Origin: Streptosporangium brasiliense | GTDB taxonomy: Bacteria > Actinomycetota > Actinomycetes > Streptosporangiales > Streptosporangiaceae | Assembly (NCBI RefSeq): GCF_030811595.1 | Contig: NZ_JAUSRB010000002.1 | Location: 1,364,001-1,428,000, forward strand | Direction of reading: 5' to 3' | Length of the DNA stretch: 64,000 bases | Part shown: positions 1-10,059 of the stretch, piece by piece | How the letters are laid out: each line of letters begins with the position of its first letter | How positions within the stretch are numbered: position 1 is the stretch's first letter | Position numbers and translations under genes: made by a program | The notes under the pieces: generated by a model | Seen by the model: only the letters and a program-made list of their open reading frames with translations | Told to the model about the DNA's origin: nothing | The model's database searches: none

Positions 1-127
1 AGATACGGCACAGGTAGAAGTGGTGACGGAGCTATCCGGCCGGGAAGGAACCCGGAATACTGGCCAACGGGCTATGTCTCCAAAGTCCCGCCAGCTGTTC
101 ACAGCCGTCTCGAGGGAGATGACACCG

Positions 128-1150
<1,023 letters not shown>

Positions 1151-1167
1151 GCACGGACGCCCTGGAC

Positions 1168-1183
1168 GTGCTCACTTGAGCAC
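1168..1183 (+). terminator. Hairpin after fba
   Basis: A perfect 6-bp stem (GTGCTC / GAGCAC) with an ACTT loop lies 17 bases after the fba stop codon. No T-run follows, which is common for actinobacterial terminators. Confidence 0.5.
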
Positions 1184-1193
1184 AAACACCCCG

Positions 1194-1235
1194 GACCGCC
1201 GGGTCCCGACCGCCGGGTCCCGACCGCCGGGTCCC
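1194..1235. repeat. Tandem repeat, 3 x 14 bp
   Basis: Three exact copies of GACCGCCGGGTCCC lie head to tail in the fba-DUF3151 gap. No coding role is apparent. Confidence 0.85.
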
Positions 1236-1403
1236 GGACGGCCGGCTCCGGCACGCGCGGCGCGTCCGGAGCGCTCACAACGTCCGGGCCGCGACGCTCG
1301 GAGCCCCGGCGGCGGGTCCGCCAGGGTGACACATCGGTCCCCGGAGCGCGTCTTCGGGGGCCGATCTTGGCCTGACACCGGTGTAACGGGTAGGACTGTC
1401 GTT

Positions 1404-1823
1404 ATGGAATCGCACGAGAACCTCATCGCCGGCCCGCCACCCACCCGGCTGCCGGACCTGCCCGAGGCCCGAGAGGCGCTGCAATCCGGCGCCCAAGCAT
1501 CAGATGTCGCCGCGCGTTTCCCCTCCTACCCGGCCGCGTGGGCCACGCTCGCGGACGAGTATTTCGCCGGCGGGCACGCCGTGACGTCCTACGCGTTCGC
1601 CCGCACCGGCTACCACCGCGGCCTCGACCAGCTGCGCCGGGCGGGCTGGAAGGGCCACGGCCCGATCCCCTGGGATCACGAGCCCAACCGCGGTTTCCTG
1701 CGCTGCCTGCACGCCCTGGCCCGCGCCGCCCAGGCCATCGGCGAGCGGGACGAGGCCGAACGCTGCCTCCAGTTCCTGAAGGACTCCAGCGCCGACGCGG
1801 CCGAGGAACTGCTCGGACGCTGA
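1404..1823 (+). CDS. DUF3151 family protein
   Basis: This 139-residue protein of unknown function matches the DUF3151 pattern that I recall lying next to class II aldolase genes in actinobacteria. Visible landmarks are FPSYPAAWATLADEYF, the segment YAFARTGYHRGLDQLRRAGW and the PWDHEPNRGFLRCLHAL stretch, followed by a helical C-terminal third resembling a tetratricopeptide-like hairpin. It has no signal peptide or membrane segment. The frame is open from 1176, but that extension is low-complexity Pro/Arg/Gly. The ATG at 1404 lies 7 bases after a TAGGAC -10-like box (1391-1396) and has no Shine-Dalgarno sequence, so a leaderless start is likely. Function is not known. Confidence 0.85.
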   Translation: MESHENLIAGPPPTRLPDLPEAREALQSGAQASDVAARFPSYPAAWATLADEYFAGGHAVTSYAFARTGYHRGLDQLRRAGWKGHGPIPWDHEPNRGFLRCLHALARAAQAIGERDEAERCLQFLKDSSADAAEELLGR

Positions 1824-1828
1824 GCCCC

Positions 1829-1856
1829 GGATCTCCCGCCCGGGGGTGGGAGATCC
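1829..1856 (+). terminator. Terminator hairpin after the DUF3151 gene
   Basis: A perfect 9-bp inverted repeat (GGATCTCCC / GGGAGATCC, 10-base loop) begins 6 bases after the stop codon at 1823. It is GC-rich with no strong T-run. Confidence 0.6.
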
Positions 1857-1877
1857 CCCAAATGTGACACGGTCGGG

Positions 1878-1931
1878 TATTCTCTCCACGCAAGAGCCCC
1901 TGTCGCGATTGCGTCAGGGGTTTTCGTTTTT
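1878..1931 (+). promoter_or_regulatory. purA promoter and attenuator-like leader hairpin
   Basis: A TATTCT -10-like box (1878-1883) is followed by a hairpin: CCCCTG (1897-1902) pairs with CAGGGG (1915-1920), and inside it CGC pairs with GCG around a GATT loop. The run TTTTCGTTTTT (1921-1931) follows directly. This is an intrinsic-terminator shape lying between a possible start site and purA. It may attenuate purA, or simply end read-through from upstream. The preceding gene already has its own hairpin at 1829-1856. Confidence 0.5.
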
Positions 1932-1948
1932 GTGGTAGGAGATTAGCG

Positions 1949-3232
1949 ATGCCGGCTGTCGTTCTCGTGGGCGCCCAGTGGGGCGATGAGGGCAAGGGTA
2001 AGGCGACCGACCTGCTCGGCGACAAGGTCGACTACGTCGTCAGATACCAGGGCGGAAACAACGCGGGTCACACGGTCGTCATCGGCGACCAGAAGTACGC
2101 GCTGCACCTGCTGCCCACGGGAGTGCTCTCCCCGAACGTCATCCCGGTGATCGGCAACGGCGTCGTCATCGACCCGGGCGTGCTGCTGAGCGAGATCGAC
2201 GGGCTCCAGGCCCGCGGGGTCTCCTCCGAGCGGCTGCTGATCTCGGCCAACGCGCACCTGATCATGCCCCACCACAAGGCCCTCGACAAGGTCACCGAGC
2301 GCTACCTCGGCAAGGCCAGGATCGGCACCACCGGCCGGGGCATCGGCCCCGCCTACGGCGACAAGATCTACCGGATGGGCGTGCGGGTCCAGGACCTGCT
2401 CGACCCGGGCATCCTGCAGAAGAAGATCGAGGTCGCCCTCGGCGAGAAGAACCAGATCCTCACCAAGATCTACAACCGCCGGGCGATCGACGCCGGCATG
2501 GTGCTGGAGGAATACCTCGGCTACGCCGAGCGCCTCAAGCCGCACATCGCCGACACCACGCTGATCCTGAACAAGGCCCTCGACGAGGACAAGGTCGTGC
2601 TGCTGGAGGGCGGCCAGGGCAACCTGCTCGACATCGACCACGGCACCTACCCGTTCGTCACCTCCTCCTCCCCGACCAGCGGCGGCGCCTGCTCCGGCTC
2701 CGGCATCCCGCCGACCCGGCTCACCCGGGTGATCGGCATCCTCAAGGCGTACACCACCCGTGTCGGCTCCGGCCCGTTCCCGACCGAGCTCGACGACGAG
2801 ATGGGCGAGTGGCTGCGCACCACCGGCGGCGAGTACGGCGTGACCACCGGCCGCAACCGCCGCTGCGGCTGGTTCGACGCGGTGATCGCCCGCTACGCCA
2901 GCCGGATCAACGGCGTCACCGACTTCTTCCTCACCAAGCTCGACGTGCTGTCCGGTCTGGAGAGGATCCCGGTCTGCGTCGCCTACGAGGTCGACGGCGT
3001 CCGCTACGACGAGATCCCGATGACCCAGACCGACTTCCACCACGCCAAGCCGGTGTACGAGGAGTTCCCCGGCTGGCAGGAGGACATCACCGGCGCCAAG
3101 ACCTTCGAGGACCTGCCCGCCAACGCGCAGTCCTACGTCAAGGCCCTGGAGGAGATGAGCGGCGCCCGGATCTCCGCCATCGGCGTCGGCCCCGGCCGCA
3201 CCCAGACACTCCAGATCCACTCGATGATCTAG
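1949..3232 (+). CDS. purA: Adenylosuccinate synthetase
   Basis: PurA joins IMP and aspartate using GTP to give adenylosuccinate, the first committed step from IMP to AMP, in the cytoplasm. The 427-residue protein has full family length. The N-terminal GTP loop reads [11 protein letters not shown], followed by NNAGHTVV for IMP binding and [10 protein letters not shown] near residue 130. [14 protein letters not shown] and the C-terminal GPGRTQT are also present. The ATG at 1949 has AGGAGA 8 bases upstream. The preceding leader can form a terminator-like hairpin, suggesting attenuation. A 26-bp palindrome after the stop codon should end transcription. Confidence 0.97.
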   Translation: MPAVVLVGAQWGDEGKGKATDLLGDKVDYVVRYQGGNNAGHTVVIGDQKYALHLLPTGVLSPNVIPVIGNGVVIDPGVLLSEIDGLQARGVSSERLLISANAHLIMPHHKALDKVTERYLGKARIGTTGRGIGPAYGDKIYRMGVRVQDLLDPGILQKKIEVALGEKNQILTKIYNRRAIDAGMVLEEYLGYAERLKPHIADTTLILNKALDEDKVVLLEGGQGNLLDIDHGTYPFVTSSSPTSGGACSGSGIPPTRLTRVIGILKAYTTRVGSGPFPTELDDEMGEWLRTTGGEYGVTTGRNRRCGWFDAVIARYASRINGVTDFFLTKLDVLSGLERIPVCVAYEVDGVRYDEIPMTQTDFHHAKPVYEEFPGWQEDITGAKTFEDLPANAQSYVKALEEMSGARISAIGVGPGRTQTLQIHSMI

Positions 3233-3249
3233 TCTGCTCCCGGTAAGGT

Positions 3250-3275
3250 TCGCGCCCGGCGGCCGCCGGGCGCGA
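3250..3275 (+). terminator. Perfect palindrome after purA
   Basis: The 26 bases from 3250 to 3275 form an exact palindrome (TCGCGCCCGGCGG and its complement) starting 18 bases after the purA stop codon. Confidence 0.65.
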
Positions 3276-3306
3276 GCCGTACCGAGAGATCGGCGCGCGG
3301 GGTCGG

Positions 3307-3312
3307 TAGGGT
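3307..3312 (+). promoter_or_regulatory. -10 box, leaderless start of the GDPD gene
   Basis: TAGGGT, a TANNNT box, lies 6 bases before the GTG at 3319. Transcription would begin at or beside the start codon. Confidence 0.5.
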
Positions 3313-3318
3313 CCCTCT

Positions 3319-4245
3319 GTGCATGCCGAGATTCATGGTCACCGCGGAGCCCGCGGACTGCGCCCGGAGAACACGCTGCCCGGGTTCGCCTACGCCCTGG
3401 AGCTGGGCGTCGACGCGCTGGAGCTCGACGTCGCGCTGACGGCCGACCGCCGGCTGGTGCTCACCCACGACCTCACGGTGTCGGCGGTGACCAGCGCCGA
3501 CACCCGGCCGGCCCGCCACGGCGATCCGCTCTTCCCCTACGTGGGCAGGCCGGTCGGCGAGCTCACGCTGGCCCAGCTGCGCACCCTCGACTGCGGCGTA
3601 CGGCTGCCGCGCCACCCCGAAGACCGTTTCGTCGGCACCCAGGTGCCGGTGCCGGACACCCGGATGCCGACGCTCGGGGCCGTGCTGGGCCTGGTGGACG
3701 CCTACGGCGCCGACGGCGTCCGGATGCACGTGGAGCTGAAGTCCGATCCGACGAGGCCGGAGCTCAGCGCCGACCCCCAGGAGTTCACCGAGCTGGTGGT
3801 CGCCGAGCTCGACCGGCACCACCGGCTCGACGGGGCGGCGATCCTCAGCTTCGACTGGCGGATCCTCCGGGCCGCCCGCTCCCTGGCCCCGGCGACCCGG
3901 CGCTACGCCCTGATCGAGCGCGCCACCATGGACAGCGCCTGGCTCGACGGCCTGCGGCTTGAGGACTTCGACGGCGACATCCCGGCCGCCGCCGTGGCGG
4001 CCGGGGGCACCGCCCTGTCCCCCGACCACGTGCTGATGGAGGAGGAGCTCGCGCGCCGGGCCGAGAAGGCCGAGCTGCCCCTGGTCGTGTGGACCGTCAA
4101 CGAGCCCGGCCGGGCCGCCGAGATGCTCGACCTCGGGGTGGCCGGGATCGTCACCGACTATCCGGACCGGATGCGCGCCCTGTGGGCCGAGCGGGGCATG
4201 CGCGTCCCTCCGCCCGCCACCCCGATGCGCCGGGCGAGCGCGTAG
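3319..4245 (+). CDS. Glycerophosphodiester phosphodiesterase family protein
   Basis: This 308-residue GDPD-family enzyme should hydrolyse glycerophosphodiesters to glycerol-3-phosphate and an alcohol. The N-terminal HRGARGLRPENTLPGF carries the catalytic histidine, arginine and Glu-Asn pair. ELDV and LTHDLT follow with the metal-binding Glu/Asp and the second histidine. HVELKSD near residue 138 is the third motif, and VWTVNEPGRAAEMLDLGVAGIVTDYPDR closes the TIM barrel. No signal peptide is seen, so it probably acts in the cytoplasm. The GTG start lies 6 bases after a TAGGGT box with no Shine-Dalgarno sequence. It converges on the CorA-type gene through a long hairpin. Confidence 0.92.
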   Translation: MHAEIHGHRGARGLRPENTLPGFAYALELGVDALELDVALTADRRLVLTHDLTVSAVTSADTRPARHGDPLFPYVGRPVGELTLAQLRTLDCGVRLPRHPEDRFVGTQVPVPDTRMPTLGAVLGLVDAYGADGVRMHVELKSDPTRPELSADPQEFTELVVAELDRHHRLDGAAILSFDWRILRAARSLAPATRRYALIERATMDSAWLDGLRLEDFDGDIPAAAVAAGGTALSPDHVLMEEELARRAEKAELPLVVWTVNEPGRAAEMLDLGVAGIVTDYPDRMRALWAERGMRVPPPATPMRRASA

Positions 4246-4297
4246 CGGCCCCGCCCGGGCCGTCGCCCCTGCGGCACCCGTCCGGCGGTCGCACGGC

Positions 4298-4355
4298 TCC
4301 GCCGGGGCGCGGGAGGGCATGGCCGGGCGGCCCGGCCCTCCCGCGCCCCGGCGGA
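4298..4355. terminator. 21-bp perfect stem between convergent genes
   Basis: The arms 4298-4318 and 4335-4355 are exact inverted repeats of 21 bases around a 16-base loop. Lying between the convergent GDPD and CorA-type genes, it can terminate both. Confidence 0.75.
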
Positions 4356-4365
4356 CGCGCCGTGG

Positions 4366-5484
4366 TCACATCCAGCCGTTGCGGCGGAAACCCCGGTAGA
4401 GCAGCGAGCAGGCGACCACCATCACACCGATCACGACCGGGTAGCCGAAGACGGAGTCGAGCTCGGGCATGTGCTCGAAGTTCATCCCGTAGATCCCGGC
4501 GATCATCGTGGGGACGGCCATTATCGCGACCCACGAGGAGATCTTCCGCATGTCCTCGTTGGCGAGGGCGTTGGAGCGGGCGAGCGCCGCCTGCAGGATG
4601 GAGTTGCACAGCTCGTTGGACGACTCGACCTGCTCGCAGACCCGGGCCAGGTGGTCGACGACGTCGCGGAAGTATTCGCGCATCTCCGAGGGGATCATCC
4701 GGCGCTGGGCCAGCGTCGACAGGGGCGACTGGAGCGGGGTGACGGACCGCTTCATCTCGATCATCTCGCGCTTGAGGTTGTAGATCCGGCCGATGTCACG
4801 GGCGCTGACGTCGGCGAAGACCATGGCCTCGACGTCTTCCAGCTCGGCCTGCATCAGGTCGGCCACGTTGAGGTATCGGTCCACGACGTGGTCGGCGATC
4901 GCGTGCAGCACGCCGGTCGGGCCGCGGTTGAGGAGCTTGGGCTTGTCCTCCAGGCGCTCGCGCACCTCCGACAGCGGGCAGTGCTTGCCGTGCCGTACGG
5001 TCACCACGAAGTCGGGCCCGACGAACACCATGATCTCGCCGGTGCCGATGATCTCGCTGGTGGCGGTCAACACGTCGTGGTCGAGGTAGGCGACGGTCTT
5101 GAGGACCACGAACAGCGAGTCGCCGTAGCGCTCGACCTTGGGGCGCTGATGAGCCTTGACGGCGTCCTCGACGGCGAGCGGGTGCAGGGCGAAGACCTCC
5201 GCCAGCCACTCGACCTCGGGGGCGTCGGGTTCATGCAGACCGACCCAGACGAAGGCGTTGCTCTTCTCGTCGGCCGCGTTGTGCGCGCGGACGAGCTCCA
5301 GGGCGTCGGGGATGCCCAGGGCGTCGATCTTCTTGCCGTCGACGTAGGCGGCGTATTCGACGAGTGAGTCGCTCGGCGGGACGCAGACGCCGTTCATCCG
5401 GTCACGGACCGGGACGGCGGGGGCGTGCGGGGCACGGACGGCCCGTGCGTGCTTGATGCGGGGAAAAAGGAGCGAGGAGCGCAT
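4366..5484 (-). CDS. CorA-family magnesium/cobalt transporter
   Basis: This 372-residue CorA-family protein should form a pentameric divalent-cation channel in the membrane. It has a long N-terminal cytoplasmic domain. At the C-terminus are two membrane helices: the first ends in IYGMNFEHMPEL, containing the family GMN selectivity motif, and the second runs from about PVVIGVMVVACSLLY. A basic tail (RGFRRNGWM) completes it. The ATG at 5484 is preceded by GGGAAAGG; a second in-frame ATG at 5397 (MNGVCVPP) is possible and would remove an Arg/Pro-rich N-terminus. No Mg-sensing M-box was recognised in the roughly 270-bp upstream stretch. Confidence 0.93.
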   Translation of the reverse strand: MRSSLLFPRIKHARAVRAPHAPAVPVRDRMNGVCVPPSDSLVEYAAYVDGKKIDALGIPDALELVRAHNAADEKSNAFVWVGLHEPDAPEVEWLAEVFALHPLAVEDAVKAHQRPKVERYGDSLFVVLKTVAYLDHDVLTATSEIIGTGEIMVFVGPDFVVTVRHGKHCPLSEVRERLEDKPKLLNRGPTGVLHAIADHVVDRYLNVADLMQAELEDVEAMVFADVSARDIGRIYNLKREMIEMKRSVTPLQSPLSTLAQRRMIPSEMREYFRDVVDHLARVCEQVESSNELCNSILQAALARSNALANEDMRKISSWVAIMAVPTMIAGIYGMNFEHMPELDSVFGYPVVIGVMVVACSLLYRGFRRNGWM

Positions 5485-5932
5485 GGCAAACCTTTCCCGC
5501 CCAACCCAGCACCGTTCACGCGCGACGCGATGTCACCTCAGTTCGAACGGGAATGCGCGTGGGAGCCGGTCGGGCACTGATCCGGAGTGGTCGAGAGTGC
5601 GCACACAGTGCGTGCGCGGGCACGTACTGCTGGGATCGCCAGAGGACATTCCCAACCACCTCCAATCAGTAAGAGACAGGCAAAGCCGCCCAAACTTAGC
5701 ACAGATCTGGGCACGCCCCTTAAGCGTACTCCCGGCCGCAACAAGCGATCATCCATAACCTGACGAAATTCCCGCGTGATTTACGGTCGCATCCGCCGTC
5801 TTCGACGGCGGAGCCCGCGGACGCGGTGTTACGGGAACCGCGCCACGGTCCTACGCCACGACAGCGCGCCATGAGCGTGCGCCGTGAGCGTGCGCGCCGC
5901 CCCGCCGACGCGGCCCGTCGACACGGGACCCG

Positions 5933-5953
5933 TTGTCCACAGCCTGTGGATGG
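5933..5953. promoter_or_regulatory. Inverted pair of DnaA-box-like sequences
   Basis: TTGTCCACA (5933-5941) equals the actinobacterial DnaA-box consensus. Three bases on, TGTGGATGG (5945-5953) is a near match in the opposite direction. Together they form the inverted repeat TCCACA-GCC-TGTGGA about 20 bases upstream of the purD -10 box. Confidence 0.45.
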
Positions 5954-5972
5954 ATGGCCGGCCGGGGGCCGA

Positions 5973-5978
5973 TAGGCT
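5973..5978 (+). promoter_or_regulatory. -10 box, leaderless start of purD
   Basis: TAGGCT lies 7 bases before the purD GTG at 5986, with no Shine-Dalgarno sequence between them. Confidence 0.55.
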
Positions 5979-5985
5979 CTCGCGA

Positions 5986-7218
5986 GTGCGCGTTCTTGTG
6001 ATTGGATCCGGCGGGCGTGAGCATGCCCTGTGCCGGTCGCTGACGGCAGATCCCCAGGTCACCGAGGTTCACTGTGCTCCCGGCAACGCCGGCATCGCAC
6101 AGGTCGCGACCCTTCATCCGGTGACCCCGACCGACCCCGCGGCGGTCACCCGGCTGGCCGGGGAGCTGGGGGCCGACCTGGTCGTGATCGGCCCTGAGGC
6201 ACCGCTGGTCGCCGGCGTCGCCGACGCGGTCAGGCAGGCGGGCGTCCCGTGCTTCGGGCCCTCCAAGGAGGCCGCCCGGATCGAGGGCTCCAAGGCGTTC
6301 GCCAAGGACGTCATGGTCGCGGCGGGCGTGCCCACCGCGCGGTCCCGCACGTGCGTCACGCCCGAGGAGGCCGCCGCGGCCCTGGCCGAGTTCGGCGCCC
6401 CGTACGTGGTCAAGGACGACGGCCTCGCGGCCGGCAAGGGCGTGGTGGTCACCGACGACCTCGACGAGGCGCTCGGGCACGCCGCCTCGTGCGGGCGGGT
6501 CGTCATCGAGGAGTTCCTCGACGGCCCCGAGGTGTCGCTGTTCGCCCTCTGCGACGGGACCACGGCCGTGCCGCTCCAGCCCGCCCAGGACCACAAGCGC
6601 GCCTACGACGGGGACAAGGGCCCCAACACCGGCGGCATGGGCGCCTACACGCCGCTGCCGTGGGCCCCGGGCGACCTCACCGAGCGGGTGATGGCCGAGA
6701 CCGTCCTGCCGACCGTCACCGAGCTGGCCAGGCGCGGCACGCCGTACACCGGGGTGCTCTTCGTGGGGCTGGCCCTCACGGCGGAGGGGCCGAAGGTGAT
6801 CGAGTTCAACGCGCGGTTCGGCGACCCGGAGACCCAGGTCGTGCTGGACCGGTTGGAGACGCCGCTCGCGGGCCTGCTGCTGGCGTGCGCGGACGGGACG
6901 CTCGGCGGGTTCGGACCGCTGTCCTACCGCGACGGCGCCGCGGTGACCGTGGTGGTCGCGGCGGAGAACTACCCGGCCGACCCCGTCAAGGGCGACGTCA
7001 TCGAGGGGCTGTCCGACACCGTCGAGAACGCCTACGTGCTGCACGCCGGCACCGCGTTCGAGGGCGACCGGATCGTCTCCAGCGGCGGGCGGGTGCTCAG
7101 CGTGGTCGGCACCGGCCCCGACGTGGCCGCGGCGCGCGCGGCGGCCTACGAGGCGGTCGGCCACATCCGGATGCGCGGCTCGCACCACCGCACGGACATC
7201 GCAGGACGTAGCGCTTGA
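5986..7218 (+). CDS. purD: Phosphoribosylamine-glycine ligase
   Basis: PurD joins glycine to 5-phosphoribosylamine with ATP, the second step of de novo purine synthesis. The 410-residue protein has the N-terminal GSGGREHAL loop. An ATP-grasp core follows, with [15 protein letters not shown] and [16 protein letters not shown]. Then come [18 protein letters not shown], the metal-binding [12 protein letters not shown], and the C-terminal GRVLSVVG domain. The GTG at 5986 is chosen because [14 protein letters not shown] is the normal family N-terminus and a TAGGCT box lies 7 bases upstream. The frame is open for another 34 codons upstream without family similarity. An unidentified membrane protein gene follows after 70 bases. 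Confidence 0.96.
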   Translation: MRVLVIGSGGREHALCRSLTADPQVTEVHCAPGNAGIAQVATLHPVTPTDPAAVTRLAGELGADLVVIGPEAPLVAGVADAVRQAGVPCFGPSKEAARIEGSKAFAKDVMVAAGVPTARSRTCVTPEEAAAALAEFGAPYVVKDDGLAAGKGVVVTDDLDEALGHAASCGRVVIEEFLDGPEVSLFALCDGTTAVPLQPAQDHKRAYDGDKGPNTGGMGAYTPLPWAPGDLTERVMAETVLPTVTELARRGTPYTGVLFVGLALTAEGPKVIEFNARFGDPETQVVLDRLETPLAGLLLACADGTLGGFGPLSYRDGAAVTVVVAAENYPADPVKGDVIEGLSDTVENAYVLHAGTAFEGDRIVSSGGRVLSVVGTGPDVAAARAAAYEAVGHIRMRGSHHRTDIAGRSA

Positions 7219-7288
7219 TCGGCATGTCGCGATAAGCCGGGGGCAGGCTCTGCCCCGTCCCCGGCCGCTCCGCCCCCACGGAGGAAAG

Positions 7289-8326
7289 ATGTCGCTCGAC
7301 CAGTCAGCGGTCCCCGAACGGATCGGCGACACCGGCGTGCTGCGCTGGCCGGGCACCTGGCGGGTCTACGTCGCCACCCGCAGCGAGGAGATCCGGGCCG
7401 ACGCCGAGCGCGCCCTGACCATGCGCGAGGAGGCGGGCCAGCTCGTGTCCGTGGGCGAGGGCATCGGCACGCACCTGGCCCGCGCCGAGACCTACGCCCG
7501 CGGCAAGCACGGCCTGCGGCGCTGGCTGACCGGCCAGGCCATCGAGGGCGCCTGGTCCAACGTCAACAGCGCGACCGTGATGCTGTACGGCGTGCTGCCG
7601 ACGGCGGAGCTGTGCGGCCGGGTGCCCGAGGTGGTGGCGATCGGCCGGGCCTACCTGCCCGGCGACGACCCCCGGCTGGTCCAGCTGCAGGCCAGGCTCG
7701 CCGCCGGGGATCTGGCGGAGGACGACAGGCCGCTGATGCAGTCGGTGCTGCGGGCCGCCTACACCGCGCAGGCGATGGAGACCGGCCGGGTCCGCAGCTT
7801 CCGCAACCTGCTGCTCGGCGGGGTGGTCATGCTGACCCTGATCGTGCTGGGCGTGGTGGCCATCGGCGCGATCTGGCCGGACGTCATCCCGATGTGCGGC
7901 AACCAGGCGGTGATCCAGGCCCAGGGGCTGATGCCCGCGCAGATCTGCCCGACCGGCGCCCTGCGGCCCAGCCACGGCGACGTCCCCCTCGTGGCCCTGA
8001 TCGGCATGCTGGGCGCGGCGCTGGCCACGGCGGCCTCGCTCTCCACCCGCTCGGAGCTGTCCACGCGCTACTCGCTGGCGGTGGTCCAGAACCTGCTCAA
8101 GGCCCCCGCCGGGGTGGCCACCTCCGTGCTGGGCCTGCTGATCCTGAACTCCGGTTTCGTCCCCGGCTTCGCGGGCCTCGGCTCCCAGCCCGCCATCCTG
8201 GTCTGGGCCATGGCCTTCGGCTACGGCCAGCAGGTCGTCACCCGTTTCGTCGACCAGCGGGCCGACAACCTCCTGTCGGCCGCCTCGCCGCTCACCCCGG
8301 CCGGCAGGGGGACCCGCGCCGCGTGA
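7289..8326 (+). CDS. Predicted membrane protein of unknown function
   Basis: I do not recognise this 345-residue protein. The first ~170 residues are soluble and partly helical, with an Arg/Glu-rich segment (SEEIRADAERALTMREEAG). About four membrane helices follow, near residues 174-194, 232-251, 264-286 and 300-315. The loop between the first two holds two cysteines (PMCGN and QICPTG, about residues 203 and 220) that could pair outside the cell. The ATG at 7289 is preceded by GGAGGAA. It lies 70 bases after purD on the same strand and may be cotranscribed. Nothing in the sequence ties it to purine synthesis. Confidence 0.75.
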   Translation: MSLDQSAVPERIGDTGVLRWPGTWRVYVATRSEEIRADAERALTMREEAGQLVSVGEGIGTHLARAETYARGKHGLRRWLTGQAIEGAWSNVNSATVMLYGVLPTAELCGRVPEVVAIGRAYLPGDDPRLVQLQARLAAGDLAEDDRPLMQSVLRAAYTAQAMETGRVRSFRNLLLGGVVMLTLIVLGVVAIGAIWPDVIPMCGNQAVIQAQGLMPAQICPTGALRPSHGDVPLVALIGMLGAALATAASLSTRSELSTRYSLAVVQNLLKAPAGVATSVLGLLILNSGFVPGFAGLGSQPAILVWAMAFGYGQQVVTRFVDQRADNLLSAASPLTPAGRGTRAA

Positions 8327-8625
8327 GCGACCCGGTGTCCGCCGCGCGGGGAGCCGGTCCCGCCCGCGCGGCCGTCCGGCCGCGCGGGCGGGACTCGGGA
8401 CTGCCGGACGGTCGCCCCCGCGGCCAGGCGGGGGCGCGGATGCGGGACCATTGCGGGGAGGCTCGCGAGCGACCGAATGATCGGCGGCACAGCGGGTAGT
8501 CGCCACCCGAAGTGGCCGGTTCAGGGGCATCCAGCGGCTACTGTTGGCCGATAACCCCCGGCTGCCGCCACTGGCCTCCGCATCAGCCGAATCCCCGCTT
8601 CCCCTTTCCCCAAGGAGCATGTCGC

Positions 8626-9894
8626 ATGGTCCGTTACCGCGTGCGCGGTGGCACCCCACTGCGTGGAACCGCCTTCATCCAGGGTGCCAAGAACGCCGTA
8701 CTGCCCATGATCGGCGCGGCGCTCCTGGCGGCCAAGGGCCGGACGGTGCTGCGCAACGTCCCGATCATCGAGGACGTGCGCCGGGCGGTCGAGCTGGCCG
8801 AGGCGATCGGCGCCAAGGTCGAGCTCCACGAGGCCGAGCGCACACTGGTGATCGACGCCTCCACGCTGAGCAGCCCGGTGCTGCCCGCCGAGATCGCCCG
8901 CCGCTTCCGCGGCTCGGTGCTGTTCGTCCCCGCCCTGCTGCACCGCCTCGGCGAGGCGATCATCGAGGGCGTGGGCGGCTGCAACCTGGGCAGCCGCAAC
9001 CTCGACTTCCACTACCTGGGCTACAAGCGCCTGGGCGCGATCGTGGACGAGGGCGACTCCGTCATCCACGTCAAGACGGCCGGTTTCACCGGTGCCACGC
9101 TGTATCTGGACACCCCCTCGCACACCGGCACCGAGAACCTGATCATGGCGGCCGCCCTCGGGCGCGGCACCACCGTGATCGAGAACGCGGCGCTGGAGCC
9201 CGAGGTCCTCGACGTGATCGAGATGCTGACCCGGATGGGCGCGCGGATCAGCGGCGGCGGCACCGGGTTCATCACGGTGGAGGGCGTGGAGGAGCTCCAG
9301 GCCGTCGAGCACACCGTGATGCCCGACCGCCTCGACGCGGGCGTGTTCGCCATGGCCGCGGCCATCACCGGCGGCGAGGTCAACCTGGTCGGCGCCGACC
9401 TGGACCACCTCGGCGTGGTCCGCTACAAGCTGGAGCAGATGGGGGTGGAGTTCGCCGACCACGGCGCGGTGCTCCACGTGCGCCGGGACCGCCCGCTGCG
9501 CCCGATCAACGTGATCACCGACACCTATCCCGGCTTCGCCACCGACCTGCAGTCGCCGATCATGACGGTCGCCTGCCTCGCCGACGGCGCCAGCTACATC
9601 CACGAGCGCATCTTCGACGGCCGGTTCGCCCTGGCCACCGAGCTGAACAAGATGGGCGCCGACATCGAGGTCAAGGAGAACAGCGCCGTCGTCCGCGGCG
9701 CGACCCCGCTGACCGGGACCGAGGTGACCGCGCACGACCTGCGTTCCGGAATCGCCCTGGTTCTCGCCGGTCTCGCCGCCGAAGGGGAGACCCTGATCGA
9801 ATCCGGTTATCTCATCGACCGCGGCCACTCATATCTGGCCGAGCGTATGCAGGCCCTGGGCGCAGATGTGAGGCGAGAGATTTCTTCCTCATAA
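8626..9894 (+). CDS. murA: UDP-N-acetylglucosamine 1-carboxyvinyltransferase (MurA-type)
   Basis: MurA transfers enolpyruvate from PEP to UDP-GlcNAc, the first committed step of peptidoglycan synthesis. The 422-residue protein keeps the key positions: QGAKNAVLP carries the conserved Lys-Asn, and GVGGCNLGSR has the catalytic cysteine targeted by fosfomycin. TDTYPGFATDLQ carries the catalytic Asp, and IFDGRF and DLRSG carry substrate arginines. Around the cysteine the sequence (NLGSRNLDFH) departs from the usual AIGxRPVDLH. It may therefore be a paralogue rather than the main MurA. The ATG at 8626 has AAGGAG 8 bases upstream. Confidence 0.88.
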   Translation: MVRYRVRGGTPLRGTAFIQGAKNAVLPMIGAALLAAKGRTVLRNVPIIEDVRRAVELAEAIGAKVELHEAERTLVIDASTLSSPVLPAEIARRFRGSVLFVPALLHRLGEAIIEGVGGCNLGSRNLDFHYLGYKRLGAIVDEGDSVIHVKTAGFTGATLYLDTPSHTGTENLIMAAALGRGTTVIENAALEPEVLDVIEMLTRMGARISGGGTGFITVEGVEELQAVEHTVMPDRLDAGVFAMAAAITGGEVNLVGADLDHLGVVRYKLEQMGVEFADHGAVLHVRRDRPLRPINVITDTYPGFATDLQSPIMTVACLADGASYIHERIFDGRFALATELNKMGADIEVKENSAVVRGATPLTGTEVTAHDLRSGIALVLAGLAAEGETLIESGYLIDRGHSYLAERMQALGADVRREISSS

Positions 9895-9896
9895 TC

Positions 9897-9924
9897 AGCG
9901 GGTTTCAGTCACTCAAAAACCGCT
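9897..9924 (+). terminator. Possible terminator after murA
   Basis: AGCGG and CCGCT arms, extended by TTT/AAA pairing, flank a loop immediately after the murA stop codon. No T-run follows. Confidence 0.35.
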
Positions 9925-10059
9925 CTGACCTGTGTAAACAGTAACAGTTAGGGGTTTAGCCGGGGGGTTCGTCCCGGAATTGACGGCAAATCGGGCGTGA
10001 CATTACGGCCCCCGCAAGCGATCGTTCCAAAAGAGAGCCGAAAACAAACGGACAGCAAG

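Larger units (their letters stand above)
5485..5985. other. Intergenic region between the CorA-type gene and purD
   Basis: This 501-bp divergent gap should hold promoters for both genes. On the purD side are a DnaA-box-like pair (5933-5953) and a TAGGCT -10 box. The part nearer the CorA-type gene is less GC-rich than the surroundings. I see no convincing gene, riboswitch or RNA fold. Confidence 0.6.

Noticed and set aside
1..127. N-terminal extension of the aldolase from position 20
   Set aside because: The first 36 codons do not look like aldolase, and the ribosome site is placed for the ATG at 128.
5453..5758. A 101-residue plus-strand protein upstream of the CorA-type gene
   Set aside because: It overlaps the CorA-type start region, has no ribosome site, and its translation is of mixed composition without motifs.
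5485..5760. Mg-sensing M-box riboswitch before the CorA-type gene
   Set aside because: I looked for the conserved M-box core on the minus strand and did not find it.
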